From Pontibacillus halophilus JSM 076056 = DSM 19796 (GTDB lineage Bacteria; Bacillota; Bacilli; Bacillales; BH030062), in assembly GCF_000425205.1 (NCBI RefSeq), contig NZ_AULI01000006.1:124001-188000 (forward strand): a stretch of DNA of 64,000 nt, written 5' to 3'. The notes under the pieces were generated by a model. That model saw nothing but the letters and a program-made list of their open reading frames with translations, did not search any database and had not been told where the DNA came from. This document shows, in pieces, positions 45,001 through 54,403 of this stretch. Both the position numbers and the translations under genes were made by a program. The first letter of the stretch is position 1. Every line of letters starts with the position of its first letter.

Positions 45001-45965
45001 AGTAGATGACAGGCCGTATAGTGCGTCTCAGTTCCCGACTTTTGCAGTTGTGGTTTCCTTATTTCACAGTCACTCCATGCAAATGGACAACGTGTATGGA
45101 ACGGGCACCCTTTAGGCGGATTAGATGGACTTGGCAGCTCTCCTTGTAACACAATCCTCTCTTTCTTCGCCCTAGGATCAGGTGTTGGAACAGACGACAG
45201 GAGGGCTTTCGTATAAGGATGCTTTGGGTTTTCGATCAGTTCTTCTCGCGTCCCCTCTTCTACAAGATGACCCAAATACATCACACCGATTCGGTCAGAT
45301 ATAAAGTCCACAACACTCAAATCGTGAGCAATGAACAAGTACGTTAACCCTAGTCTCTCTTGTAAGTCTTTAAGTAGATTTAAAATTTGAGATTGGATGG
45401 ATACATCTAGTGCTGATACAGGCTCATCAGCGATGATTAGCTTAGGCTCCAAGGCTAATGCTCTCGCAATCCCAATCCTCTGACGCTGCCCCCCACTAAA
45501 CTCATGAGGATATTTCCCTTTAGCTTGTATGGGTAACCCAACAAGGCCAAGCAATTCATCTATCTTTGCTTCTTCCCCTTGTTCATAGTGATAACCGTGA
45601 ATTCTCATTGGTTCTGCGATAATCTCTTTCACCGTCATTCTAGGATTCAGGGAAGCATAAGGGTCTTGGAATATCATTTGAAAGTCTTTTCTCGTTCGTT
45701 GGAGTTGTTCGCGAGAAAGGGAAGATAGCTCTTCACCTTGGAAAACGATTGTTCCATCAGTTGGGTCTAGTAGCTGCATAATCAACCTACCCGTTGTGGA
45801 CTTTCCACACCCTGATTCTCCAACAAGTCCATAGGTTTCCCCTTCTCTTATCGTAAGGGTTACTCCATCTACAGCTTTTACGAGTTGCTTCGGCTTTCCG
45901 AGCCACCCTTTGTCGGTTACAAAGTGTTTCTTAAGATTCTTGACTTCAAGTAACGGTTTGCTCAT
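44988..45965 (-). CDS. oppF: Oligopeptide/glutathione-type ABC transporter ATPase OppF
   Basis: The 325-residue second ATPase of a peptide importer. It has Walker A GESGCGKSTTG, the Q-loop MIFQDPYASLNPRMTV, the signature FSGGQRQRIGIARAL and Walker B LIIADEPVSALDVS. It ends in the Opp C-terminal extension with the Cys cluster CPFHTRCPF and a later Cys, which may bind a 4Fe-4S cluster, as in other Opp/Dpp ATPases. The true start is ATG 45965 behind GGAGGAG, overlapping oppD by 20 bases. The long open stretch before it is oppD in another frame. It is the last gene of the five-gene operon. Confidence 0.94.
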   Translation of the reverse strand: MSKPLLEVKNLKKHFVTDKGWLGKPKQLVKAVDGVTLTIREGETYGLVGESGCGKSTTGRLIMQLLDPTDGTIVFQGEELSSLSREQLQRTRKDFQMIFQDPYASLNPRMTVKEIIAEPMRIHGYHYEQGEEAKIDELLGLVGLPIQAKGKYPHEFSGGQRQRIGIARALALEPKLIIADEPVSALDVSIQSQILNLLKDLQERLGLTYLFIAHDLSVVDFISDRIGVMYLGHLVEEGTREELIENPKHPYTKALLSSVPTPDPRAKKERIVLQGELPSPSNPPKGCPFHTRCPFAWSDCEIRKPQLQKSGTETHYTACHLLDAE

Positions 45966-46935
45966 GTCGCTCCTCCTCTCGATTATGCAACCAGCAACGA
46001 TTCTTCCCGTCGAAAAGAGGAGGCTCTTCTTCAAAGCACTGCGCCTCTGCCACTGGACACCGATTCGCGAATTTACACCCTTTAGGTCGTTCTTCAATAG
46101 AAGGAACTTGTCCCTCGATAGATTGTAAACGAGACATTCTTGTTCCAAGTCTAGGAATAGAACGAAGCAGCCCTTTCGTGTAAGGATGTTTAGGCTGTTC
46201 AAATATTTCGTACACATCACCTTGCTCAACAATTCGACCAGCATACATGACCGCCACTCGATCGCACATTTCTGCAATGACGCCTAAGTCGTGTGTAATG
46301 AAGAGGATAGAAGTTTGTTTTTCCTCGCTCAGCCTTCTCATTACATCTAAGATTTGAGCTTGGATGGTTACATCAAGCGCGGTAGTTGGTTCATCTGCAA
46401 TCAGTAATTTCGGTTCACACGCCAACGCCATGGCAATCATCACTCGCTGTCTCATTCCACCTGACAGCTGATGTGGGTAATCCTTCATGACTTCTTTCAC
46501 CCGAGGGATACCAACTTGTTCGAGCATTGCCATAGCATGTTGCTTGGCCGCTTTCTTTGTATAATCCATGTGCTCTTTGATGGCTTCTACCAATTGCTTC
46601 TCGATGGTCATAACAGGATTTAACGAAGTCATCGGTTCTTGAAAGATCATGGATAATTCATTTCCCCTGATCTTCCTCATCTCTTTCTGGGAAGCAGTTC
46701 GTAATTCTTGTTCTTGATAGGATATAGACCCACCAGTAATCCTACCTGGTGTGTCTTGTAGCAACTGCATAATGGAAAGAGAGGTTACACTTTTCCCACT
46801 ACCGGACTCTCCCACCAGTCCAACAACCTCCCCAGGGTATAAGTCTAAATCTACACCTTCCACGACTGGTATTTCCTCTCCATCGGCATAGAAGCTTGTA
46901 CGTAACTGATTTACTGATAACAGTGGAGTCATCAT
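45946..46935 (-). CDS. oppD: Oligopeptide/glutathione-type ABC transporter ATPase OppD
   Basis: The 329-residue first ATPase of the importer. It has Walker [12 protein letters not shown], the signature [15 protein letters not shown], Walker [15 protein letters not shown] and the Opp C-terminal Cys motif [14 protein letters not shown]. It pairs with OppF to power the OppBC channel. The start ATG 46935 lies nine bases after AGGAGG. It begins 16 bases after the oppC stop and overlaps oppF, so the genes are co-translated. Confidence 0.94.
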   Translation of the reverse strand: MMTPLLSVNQLRTSFYADGEEIPVVEGVDLDLYPGEVVGLVGESGSGKSVTSLSIMQLLQDTPGRITGGSISYQEQELRTASQKEMRKIRGNELSMIFQEPMTSLNPVMTIEKQLVEAIKEHMDYTKKAAKQHAMAMLEQVGIPRVKEVMKDYPHQLSGGMRQRVMIAMALACEPKLLIADEPTTALDVTIQAQILDVMRRLSEEKQTSILFITHDLGVIAEMCDRVAVMYAGRIVEQGDVYEIFEQPKHPYTKGLLRSIPRLGTRMSRLQSIEGQVPSIEERPKGCKFANRCPVAEAQCFEEEPPLFDGKNRCWLHNREEERHEQTVT

Positions 46936-46951
46936 GAAAGTAGACCTCCTT

Positions 46952-47836
46952 CTATTCGCTTACTTTCGGGTCTAATGCATCTCTTAAACCGTCTCCAAGC
47001 AAGTTGAAAGCAAGTACAGTTAAGAATATGGCTAGACCAGGAAAGAATGTGACATGTGGTGCTTGATTTAAATACTCACGACCTGAACTTAGCATCGCTC
47101 CCCATTCAGGAGTTGATGGGTCAGCCCCGAGTCCAAGAAAACTCAATCCAGCCGCGATTAAGATGGCTGAACCAATTCGCATTGTAAAGTAGACGATCAA
47201 CGTGGAGAAGGTACCTGGGAGAATATGCTTCCATATGATTCTGAAGTGAGATGCTCCAAAGGATTGTGTCGCTTCAACATAAAGAGTAGACTTGATCGAC
47301 AAAGTTGTACTCCTAATAATGCGAGAGAAGACCGGAATGCTAAATATAGCTACAGCTAATACGACGTTCAGTAGACCTGGGCCTAAGATGGCGATAATCC
47401 CGATTGCTAGAAGCATGCCAGGAAATGCGAGCAAGACATCTGCGAATCTCATAATTGCACTATCAACCCAACCCCCGAAATAACCACTAATGATTCCAAG
47501 GGCAGTTCCAAGTAACGCACCTATTAGAACAGAAGAAACACCAACAGATAAGGAAATCCATGCACCACTTAGTATTCTGCTGAATATGTCTCGCCCGAAA
47601 GCATCTGTACCTGCGATATGTTCAGCTGAAGGACCAGCTAACATGGCGTTGTAATCTGGAGCATTTGGCTCATATGGAGCTACAAAAGGCCCCACAATGG
47701 CAATTAGGAATAATAGGATAAGGAAGACCCCTGCCCCAAACGCTACTCGTTGTTTTCTAAATGACCGAGCAAATCGTTGAAACGGAGTTGTCGTTACTTC
47801 TGTGGGTGATTCTGTTGTTTGCTGCAATGCTGCCAT
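46952..47836 (-). CDS. oppC: Peptide ABC transporter permease OppC
   Basis: A 294-residue DppC/OppC-type permease. An N-terminal cytoplasmic stretch leads to TM1 (33-53). The periplasmic-type loop GTDAFGRDIFSRILSGAW and the EAA coupling loop (EATQSFGASHFRIIWKHILP) near residue 190 are both typical of the family. Six membrane helices are likely. The ATG shares one base with the oppB stop (TAATG), so translation is coupled. Confidence 0.93.
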   Translation of the reverse strand: MAALQQTTESPTEVTTTPFQRFARSFRKQRVAFGAGVFLILLFLIAIVGPFVAPYEPNAPDYNAMLAGPSAEHIAGTDAFGRDIFSRILSGAWISLSVGVSSVLIGALLGTALGIISGYFGGWVDSAIMRFADVLLAFPGMLLAIGIIAILGPGLLNVVLAVAIFSIPVFSRIIRSTTLSIKSTLYVEATQSFGASHFRIIWKHILPGTFSTLIVYFTMRIGSAILIAAGLSFLGLGADPSTPEWGAMLSSGREYLNQAPHVTFFPGLAIFLTVLAFNLLGDGLRDALDPKVSE

Positions 47837-48765
47837 TATGTCCCCTCCCCGTATCGAATTTTAGGATTTAGAAAGCCGTATAATAAGTCTACAAGTAGAT
47901 TAATCAGCAAGAACTCTAAAGAAAAGAGCAGGATCTCAGCTTGAATGACAGGATAATCCCGAGCGGTAATTGAGTTAATTAATAGTCTTCCAAGTCCCGG
48001 CCAACTAAAAATCGTTTCTGTAATGATGGACCCACTTAATAAGAATCCGAACTGTAAGCCAGCCATTGTAACAACAGGTATCAATGCATTACGAAGACCA
48101 TGACCATTCACGACCTTTATCTCAGATATCCCCTTTGCTCTCCCAGTCCTTATGTAGTCTTCTTTCAATACATCCATTACAGAAGAACGAGTAAATCTAG
48201 CTATTATAGCCGCTACTCCAGCCCCCAACGTAATAGAGGGAAGTATGTAAGATTGTATGCCGTCTATACCACCTGTTGGAAACCAGCCAAGTTGGACGGA
48301 GAACACCTGTATTAAGACGAGACCTAACCAGAATGATGGAATGGAAACCCCTGATACAGCTAGAAACATAGAAAGGTGGTCTTGCCATTTATTTCGTTTC
48401 ACTGCAGCTATGACCCCAATTAACAACCCAAATAACAAAGCCCAAAACATACTCGCAAGCGTTAACGTTAAAGTAGGAATAAACCGTTCCTTAATCATGT
48501 CGATTACAGGACGCCCACTCACAATTGATGTGCCCAAGTCACCTTGCAAGAGATTAGACATGAAACTGCCATATTGTTTATACAACGGGTCCGTCAACCC
48601 ATACTTCTCTTGTATACTTTCAATCTCTTCTAGCGTTGCATCATTTCCAGCAATAATACGAGCAGGGTCACCTGGAATGAAATGAACAAACAAAAAAGCG
48701 ATGATTGAGATGACGAACAACAGTGGAATCATCGTCACAATTCGTTTAGCTGAATACTTTAGCAT
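47836..48765 (-). CDS. oppB: Peptide ABC transporter permease OppB
   Basis: A 309-residue DppB/OppB/GsiC-type permease. TM1 is at about 8-30 and is followed by the [10 protein letters not shown] motif diagnostic of this family. The EAA loop ([20 protein letters not shown]) is near residue 200, and six helices are expected. The start is ATG 48765 after AGGTGG. A GTG four codons earlier lies inside the ribosome site. It follows the binding-protein gene by 68 bases. Confidence 0.93.
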   Translation of the reverse strand: MLKYSAKRIVTMIPLLFVISIIAFLFVHFIPGDPARIIAGNDATLEEIESIQEKYGLTDPLYKQYGSFMSNLLQGDLGTSIVSGRPVIDMIKERFIPTLTLTLASMFWALLFGLLIGVIAAVKRNKWQDHLSMFLAVSGVSIPSFWLGLVLIQVFSVQLGWFPTGGIDGIQSYILPSITLGAGVAAIIARFTRSSVMDVLKEDYIRTGRAKGISEIKVVNGHGLRNALIPVVTMAGLQFGFLLSGSIITETIFSWPGLGRLLINSITARDYPVIQAEILLFSLEFLLINLLVDLLYGFLNPKIRYGEGT

Positions 48766-48833
48766 GAATCCGTCCACCTACCTTCTCATTATTGACATAG
48801 GAAAAGGTTGAGCAAAGATGCCCAACCCATTCA

Positions 48834-50429
48834 TTATGGAGAAACAATTTCTGCATTCTTCAAGTCCAATACTCCGGATGGAAGCATATCCACACCTTGT
48901 ACATAATCACGACTGCCGTAAATCATATCTGGTACAGCAAGGAATACCCAAGGAGCGTCCTTCCATATGATTTCCTGAGCTTCAGCGTAATACTGTGCTC
49001 GTTCTTCGTCATCTGCTGTTTGCAGCCCTTTTTGCAGGAGTTCATTCACCTGTTCATTGGCATAATAAGCGGTATTATACGCTTGTGGTGGGAAGGAATT
49101 CTCACTAAATAGCGGACGCATTCCCCAATCCGCATCTGCTGTAGAAGGAGACCAACCCCCGTTATACAACTCAAGTTCCGCGTCTTCTGGGTTCTCTACG
49201 CCCCAAATGTTGTCGTTAAGTGTTCCACCTTCCATCGGAACCACATTCAACGTAATTCCAACTTGAGACAATTGCTGCTTATAGAACTCCATCATCTTCT
49301 GTTTAATCGAGCTTGTTCCACCCCAAATTGTTGTTTCAAATCCATCAGGATAGCCCGCTTCAGAGAGGAGTTCTTTCGCTTTCTCAGGGTCATAAGAATA
49401 CGTATTCTCTTGTTCAGAATAATGCTGTGTATCTGGTGCAATTGAAGATTTCAATGTTGTTGCATACCCGTTATAGACCACTTTCGCATAAGCCTCTTTA
49501 TCGATGGCATAGTTCATCGCTTGGCGTACTTTAGGATTGTCGAAAGGTTCTTTCATCGTATTCATAGATATGTAACGAACAAGCAACCCTGGTTCATTCT
49601 GAATCGTTATTCCATCTTTATCGTCTAGGTCTTCTACTTGACTAGGTGAAACTGAAGTTACGTAATCCACTTCTTTCGTTTGAAGCATCGCGACACGAGA
49701 CCCACTCTCCGGAACGACTTTGAACGTGATTTGTTCAGTCTTCGGGAGCCCTTTCTCGCGGTAATCTTCATTCTTCACAAGTGTGACATGATCGCCGCTT
49801 TGCCACTCTTCAAATTCGAAAGGTCCTGTTCCAACTGGCTCTTGGCCGATGTCCTCAGAATTCTCAATCGATTTCGGACTAATCATTGCAGCAGCTGGGT
49901 GAGCAAAGTTGTTCGCCATTGCACCAAATGGTTTCTCAAGAATCACTTTCACCGTGTATTCATCCACGACCTCTGTTGACTTTACCAATTCGAACAAGCT
50001 ACTTCTTCTCAACTGTGCATCAGGGTCTGTTAAACGGTCTAAATTCGCTTTAACAGCCTCCGCATTGAAGGGTGAATCATCGTGAAACGTAATGCCTTCC
50101 TTCAGTTGGAATGTAAATTCAGTAGAATCTTCATTCACTGAATAATCCTTAGCTAATACCGGGACGATGTTCAAGTCCTCATCAAATCCTAGTAATCCTT
50201 CAAGCATGGCAGATTGTGCAGAATACGATTGGTTGTCGTTCGTATCATGCGGGTCCATACTTGTGAAATTACTCTCAACCCCAATGGTAACCCCTGATTT
50301 GTCACTAGGAGCGGAGGAGTCAGATGTTTCACCTGAGCCACTCGAGCTCGCTTCATCATTACTTGAGCATGCTGCTACTGCGACAAGCAAAAGTAATGAG
50401 AGAGCTGAAAATTTTATTAATTTCTTCAT
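48834..50429 (-). CDS. Lipoprotein substrate-binding protein of the peptide/glutathione ABC importer
   Basis: A 531-residue SBP_bac_5 (cluster C) binding protein. The signal peptide ends in the lipobox VAACS, so it is tethered by lipid at Cys21 or nearby, then a Ser/Asp-rich linker. The body resembles glutathione-binding GsiB more than OppA. Shared features include the MLEGLLGFDE start, VGTGPFEFEEW, and the late GGWSPSTADADWGMRPLF and APWVFLAVPD stretches. Substrates could be glutathione, gamma-glutamyl peptides or general oligopeptides. It leads the operon and has its own promoter (50516-50545). The divergent gene encodes a gamma-glutamyl hydrolase, which supports a gamma-glutamyl substrate, though this is inference. 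Confidence 0.9.
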   Translation of the reverse strand: MKKLIKFSALSLLLLVAVAACSSNDEASSSGSGETSDSSAPSDKSGVTIGVESNFTSMDPHDTNDNQSYSAQSAMLEGLLGFDEDLNIVPVLAKDYSVNEDSTEFTFQLKEGITFHDDSPFNAEAVKANLDRLTDPDAQLRRSSLFELVKSTEVVDEYTVKVILEKPFGAMANNFAHPAAAMISPKSIENSEDIGQEPVGTGPFEFEEWQSGDHVTLVKNEDYREKGLPKTEQITFKVVPESGSRVAMLQTKEVDYVTSVSPSQVEDLDDKDGITIQNEPGLLVRYISMNTMKEPFDNPKVRQAMNYAIDKEAYAKVVYNGYATTLKSSIAPDTQHYSEQENTYSYDPEKAKELLSEAGYPDGFETTIWGGTSSIKQKMMEFYKQQLSQVGITLNVVPMEGGTLNDNIWGVENPEDAELELYNGGWSPSTADADWGMRPLFSENSFPPQAYNTAYYANEQVNELLQKGLQTADDEERAQYYAEAQEIIWKDAPWVFLAVPDMIYGSRDYVQGVDMLPSGVLDLKNAEIVSP

Positions 50430-50515
50430 ATCATACTCCCCTTTGTTTATTGATTGCTATGTACCTATTACTATGTCTATAATAGATTTCAACAATTCTT
50501 ATCAGTTTAGTATGG

Positions 50516-50545
50516 ATTGTATTACAGCTTTTCCCATAGTGTCAA
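50516..50545 (-). promoter_or_regulatory. Sigma-A promoter of the peptide transporter operon
   Basis: TTGACA and TACAAT are spaced by 18 bases on the minus strand. Between them and the gene lies an imperfect inverted repeat, CTATTA-N9-TAATAG (50465-50485), that could be an operator. Confidence 0.65.
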
Positions 50546-50589
50546 CCTAAAAAACTTGATAAAGCGTATCTACGAGGAGGAATACATAT

Positions 50590-51336
50590 ATGACAGCGTT
50601 AATTGGAGTTTCCGGAAGTATCATCATCGACCAAGACGGAAGGTTCCCAGGTTATAAACGGGCTTATGTGAATGACGACTACATTCAATCTGTGCTTCGA
50701 GCCGGGGGGATTCCATTTATTCTACCCGTATTAGAATCGGAGGAGGCTGTGCGTAAGCAAGCGGAGGCAATGGATGGATTAATCTTATCAGGTGGACAAG
50801 ATGTGAACCCTCTCCTCTATGGAGAAGATCCAAAACCAAAGCAAGGTGTGCCTTTCCCAGAACGCGATAGATCTGAAGCACTGTTAGTTGAAGAAATGCT
50901 GCGACAAGGGAAACCAATCTTTGCAATATGCCGAGGTCTTCAACTATTAAATGTCGCCCAAGGCGGTAGTCTTCATCAAGATTTATCTTACGTTAGTGAG
51001 GATGTAGTGAAGCACGACCAGTATGGGAAGCCATCGATGGAGACTCACCGCATATTTACAGAGCCAGACAGTTATATGGAGCACACTTTCGGAAGCGAAA
51101 CGTTAACGAACTCCTTTCACCATCAAGCCATTAAGTCCGTTGCTCCGGGATATAGAGCCACAGCGTTTGCATCCGATGGAACAATTGAAGCAATTGAGCT
51201 TGTGAATGGTAATCCATTCGTAATCGGAGTTCAATGGCACGCAGAAATGATGTCTCTAAATCATGAACGGATGCAACGACTTTTCAACGATTTTGTCGAA
51301 GCTAGCTTGACCCGAAAAGCCGAGTATATCGCTTAA
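50590..51336 (+). CDS. Class I glutamine amidotransferase-like gamma-glutamyl hydrolase (PuuD family)
   Basis: A 248-residue peptidase C26 enzyme. The nucleophile Cys114 is in FAICRGLQLLN, and the catalytic His is near 221 in GVQWHAE, followed by a late Glu. The family includes gamma-glutamyl-GABA hydrolase (PuuD) and other gamma-glutamyl hydrolases. The early LSGGQDVNPLLYG motif is diagnostic. The start ATG 50590 follows AGGAGG. It is divergent from the GsiB-like transporter, and the likely theme is import and cleavage of gamma-glutamyl compounds, yielding glutamate. No polyamine gene is nearby, so the classical Puu role is unlikely. Confidence 0.88.
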   Translation: MTALIGVSGSIIIDQDGRFPGYKRAYVNDDYIQSVLRAGGIPFILPVLESEEAVRKQAEAMDGLILSGGQDVNPLLYGEDPKPKQGVPFPERDRSEALLVEEMLRQGKPIFAICRGLQLLNVAQGGSLHQDLSYVSEDVVKHDQYGKPSMETHRIFTEPDSYMEHTFGSETLTNSFHHQAIKSVAPGYRATAFASDGTIEAIELVNGNPFVIGVQWHAEMMSLNHERMQRLFNDFVEASLTRKAEYIA

Positions 51337-51379
51337 TACATTAGGATCCCGGTGAATAAACTGTTAATTCAAAAATATC

Positions 51380-51408
51380 TTGCAATTCAATTAACTCTCC
51401 TGTATTGT
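51380..51408 (+). promoter_or_regulatory. Promoter of the metI-metC operon
   Basis: TTGCAA and TATTGT are spaced by 17 bases, placing the transcript start about 20-25 bases before the riboswitch P1 helix. Confidence 0.6.
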
Positions 51409-51435
51409 AGAAGTCAAACTTATAAGGAATAACCA

Positions 51436-51545
51436 TTCTTATCTAGAGAAGCTGAGGGATCTGGCCCTTCGAAGCTTCAGCAACCGACCCATTCGTGGTA
51501 AAGGTGCTACTTCCAGCAAGCGACAAATCGCTTGAACGATAAGAA
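51436..51545 (+). promoter_or_regulatory. SAM-I (S-box) riboswitch ahead of metI
   Basis: The P1 helix pairs TTCTTATC (51436-51443) with GATAAGAA (51538-51545). Between them are the conserved AGAGAAGCTGAGGGATCTGG (kink-turn and P2), CAGCAACC, AAGGTGCTA and P4 elements of the S-box aptamer. A terminator follows. High SAM should stop transcription of metIC, as in B. subtilis. Confidence 0.96.
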
Positions 51546-51570
51546 GAAGGTGCGGATTGCAACAGTAAAA

Positions 51571-51597
51571 AGCTCTTCTTCGGAAGAGCTTTTTTTA
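51571..51597 (+). terminator. Riboswitch-controlled terminator before metI
   Basis: AGCTCTTC-TTCG-GAAGAGCT, an 8-bp stem with a UUCG loop, followed by TTTTTTT. It is the expression platform of the metI S-box. Confidence 0.93.
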
Positions 51598-51622
51598 TTT
51601 TATTCGGAAAGGAAGTTAGACG

Positions 51623-52747
51623 ATGAGCAACCATCATATACTGACAAAGCTCGCGCAAACAGGGAATCGTTCTGAAACTACAACAGGAGCCGTGAATCCG
51701 CCCATTTACCTCTCCACCGCTTACCGCCATGAAGGGATTGGGCAGTCTACTGGATATGATTACACACGCACGGGCAATCCTACTCGTGCTGTGTTGGAAC
51801 AATCAATTGCGGATTTAGAAGGGGGAGAATCAGGGTTTGCCTTCAGCTCCGGAATGGCAGCCATTCAAGCTACATTTGGACTATTTGAACCTGGTGATGA
51901 ATTCATCGTCACTCAAGATGTGTATGGAGGGTCCTATCGACTATTTGAAAACCAACTCAAGAAATCAGGTTTATCCTTCAATTATGTGAATAGCTCAAAC
52001 CCAAAGGATTTCGAACAAGCAATCACCGATAAGACGAAAGGTTTCTTTATCGAAACACCAACGAATCCACTTATGACAGAGATTGATGTACAACAAATGA
52101 GTGAAATTGCTGCTGAACACGAATTGCTACTTATCGTTGACAACACCTTCTACACCCCATATTTGCAGCGACCAATTGAACTTGGAGCGGACCTTGTCAT
52201 TCATAGCGCGACAAAGTATTTAGGCGGGCATAATGATGTGTTAGCAGGACTAGTCGTATCAAGACATGAAGCATTAAGTGAACAACTAGCTTCTGAACAA
52301 AATGCAACAGGTGCGGTACTATCTCCCTTTGACTGTTGGCTATTAATGCGCGGAATGAAGACACTTGGTTTACGCATGAGTCAACACGAAGAGAACGCGA
52401 AACTGGTCGCTGCCTTCTTAGAGCACAATCCATATGTAACGGACGTCCTTTATCCAGGGCAAGGTGGCATGCTTTCGTTTAGAGTAGAATCAGAAGAAGC
52501 CATACCGATACTCTTGGAAAGCTTTCGCCTCATATCGTTTGCAGAGAGCTTAGGTGGCACTGAAACGTTTATCACTTATCCAGCAACACAAACCCATATG
52601 GATATCCCAGAAGAAATTCGCTCGAACTATGGAGTCTGCAATCGCTTGCTACGTCTATCAGTTGGCCTTGAATATAGTGAGGATTTAATGAAGGATTTGA
52701 AAGAAGCTTTAGAAGCAGCTCATAAAGGAGTTGAAGTGCATGAGTAA
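51623..52747 (+). CDS. metI: Cystathionine gamma-synthase / O-acetylhomoserine thiolyase
   Basis: MetI is a PLP enzyme that joins O-acetylhomoserine with cysteine (or sulfide) on the way to methionine. The 374-residue protein shows the trans-sulfuration family marks TGNPTRAVLEQ, EGGESGFAFSSGMAA, and the PLP Lys198 in HSATKYLGGH. Length matches B. subtilis MetI (373). Gene order S-box, metI, metC is as in B. subtilis. The start ATG follows AAGGAAG. Expression is controlled by the SAM riboswitch, and the end overlaps metC by 8 bases. Confidence 0.95.
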   Translation: MSNHHILTKLAQTGNRSETTTGAVNPPIYLSTAYRHEGIGQSTGYDYTRTGNPTRAVLEQSIADLEGGESGFAFSSGMAAIQATFGLFEPGDEFIVTQDVYGGSYRLFENQLKKSGLSFNYVNSSNPKDFEQAITDKTKGFFIETPTNPLMTEIDVQQMSEIAAEHELLLIVDNTFYTPYLQRPIELGADLVIHSATKYLGGHNDVLAGLVVSRHEALSEQLASEQNATGAVLSPFDCWLLMRGMKTLGLRMSQHEENAKLVAAFLEHNPYVTDVLYPGQGGMLSFRVESEEAIPILLESFRLISFAESLGGTETFITYPATQTHMDIPEEIRSNYGVCNRLLRLSVGLEYSEDLMKDLKEALEAAHKGVEVHE

Positions 52748-53903
52748 CTATTCAACGCAAACAAAGCTCATCCACAATACGTATTCTGTGGATGAGACGA
52801 CAAATGCAGTCAGTGTACCCATCCAACAAGCCTCTACTTTTCATCAGAATGACTTTACAAAGTTTGGTCGCTATGACTATGCTCGCTCAGGAAACCCTAC
52901 ACGCGAGGCACTCGAGTCCACCATTGCGCAATTGGAAGGGGGATCACATGGTTATGCCTTCGCATCTGGCATGGCTGCAGTGTCTACAACGCTCATGATG
53001 TTCTCGAAGGGCGATCACCTTATAGTCTCTGAAGATGTGTACGGCGGGACATACCGCTTTGTGACTGAAGTCTTATCACGCTATGGCATTGAACATACAT
53101 TTGTGGACCTAACGAAGCTTGATCAACTGAAGAAATCCTTTCAACCAAATACGAAGGCGGTGTATATCGAAACACCCTCGAATCCTCTATTAAAGGTCAC
53201 CGATGTTTCTTCCGTCTCTGAACTAGCTCATGAACACCATGCCTTATCGATTATAGATAACACGTTCTTAACTCCTGTTCTGCAACAACCTCTCTCGCTC
53301 GGCGTCGACATCGTCATTCATAGCGCAACGAAGTTTCTTGCAGGGCATAGCGATGTTGTGGCAGGCCTTGTTGTTGTAAACAACGAGACACTGGCTGACC
53401 GAATTGGCTTTCTCCAGAATTCATGCGGCGCTATTTTAGCTCCTCATGACAGCTGGCTTGTCATGCGTGGGATGAAGACCTTACATGCTCGATTACGTCA
53501 ATCTGTAGAGTCAACTGAAACCATCGCAGCTTATCTCAACCAGCACCCGTTGATTAAGAATGTCTACTATCCTGGTTTACCTAGCAATCCGTACTACGAC
53601 GTCCAGAAGAAACAAGCCGTTAACGGCGGCGCTGTTGTTTCCTTTGAACTGGTGAATGGAGAAGCAACTGAAGCATTTGTTCAACACCTTCAACTCCCTG
53701 TATTCGCCGTTAGTCTCGGTGCTGTCGAATCGATTCTCTCCTACCCAAGAACGATGTCTCACGGGTCAATGCCTGACCAAGAATGCGACGCGCGGGGAAT
53801 TACGAAAGGACTTCTTCGCCTCTCCGTTGGATTAGAAAGTTGTGACGAGTTAATTGCCGATTTCGAACAAGCACTTGCTTCAACAACACTTAGCCATGTA
53901 TAA
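52740..53903 (+). CDS. metC: Cystathionine beta-lyase
   Basis: MetC cleaves cystathionine to homocysteine, pyruvate and ammonia. The 387-residue PLP enzyme carries the family marks SGNPTREALES, EGGSHGYAFASGMAA and Lys198 in HSATKFLAGH. It is a homologue of MetI and follows it. The start ATG 52740 is inside the last codons of metI, nine bases after GGAG, so translation is coupled. B. subtilis MetC (390 residues) is the likely orthologue. The pair turns acetylhomoserine and cysteine into homocysteine for methionine synthase, which is not in the window. Confidence 0.94.
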   Translation: MSNYSTQTKLIHNTYSVDETTNAVSVPIQQASTFHQNDFTKFGRYDYARSGNPTREALESTIAQLEGGSHGYAFASGMAAVSTTLMMFSKGDHLIVSEDVYGGTYRFVTEVLSRYGIEHTFVDLTKLDQLKKSFQPNTKAVYIETPSNPLLKVTDVSSVSELAHEHHALSIIDNTFLTPVLQQPLSLGVDIVIHSATKFLAGHSDVVAGLVVVNNETLADRIGFLQNSCGAILAPHDSWLVMRGMKTLHARLRQSVESTETIAAYLNQHPLIKNVYYPGLPSNPYYDVQKKQAVNGGAVVSFELVNGEATEAFVQHLQLPVFAVSLGAVESILSYPRTMSHGSMPDQECDARGITKGLLRLSVGLESCDELIADFEQALASTTLSHV

Positions 53904-53958
53904 GCATTCAGGTTGTAGGATGTATGGGGACATAGAATTATCATTTAAGTAGATTAAA

Positions 53959-53994
53959 AAAGAGGCGAGACCCACATATCGGTCTCGCCTCTTT
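53959..53994. terminator. Bidirectional terminator between metC and the thioredoxin-like gene
   Basis: A perfect 14-bp stem (AAAGAGGCGAGACC) around eight bases serves the converging transcripts. Confidence 0.88.
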
Positions 53995-53995
53995 G

Positions 53996-54325
53996 CTATG
54001 CTTCCATGGCTTCTTTCAATTTCCCAAGCTGCTGGTCGAATTCTTCCATCGGTACGAATCGAGCTTTACGGAACATCTCTTTCCCTTCTGCAAATACAAT
54101 CATAACCGGCACCGTGAAGATGGAGTACTCTCCTGCAATTTCAGGTAATTCATCTGCATTCACATGAACTGCAGCTACACTTGGATATTTCTCTTCTAAT
54201 AATTCTTCGACCTGTGGCAGCAATGCGTGGCATACGGAGCATTGGGTTCTAGAAATATATAAGAGAGATAAATCGTTCTGTTCTTTCATTTCATTAATAG
54301 CTTCTATTGTTTGTACATGGTTCAT
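53996..54325 (-). CDS. Thioredoxin-family protein (YtpP-like)
   Basis: A 109-residue thioredoxin fold. The redox motif reads TQCSVCH (CSVC in place of CGPC), with a cis-Pro in IFTVPVMIVF and no extra domain. Such small proteins (YtpP, YbbN-like) swap disulfides or reduce bacillithiol-linked proteins in the cytoplasm. The start ATG 54325 follows GGAGGTA. The 21 codons before it look non-coding. It lies 78 bases downstream of the AIM24 gene on the same strand. A link to sulfur metabolism is likely only by location. Confidence 0.85.
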   Translation of the reverse strand: MNHVQTIEAINEMKEQNDLSLLYISRTQCSVCHALLPQVEELLEEKYPSVAAVHVNADELPEIAGEYSIFTVPVMIVFAEGKEMFRKARFVPMEEFDQQLGKLKEAMEA

Positions 54326-54403
54326 TTCATCTACCTCCAGGGGTATTAATGTTACTTCCATCATATAGGAATCTGGAGGTTCATGCAATGGGACTGCTCA
54401 TCG

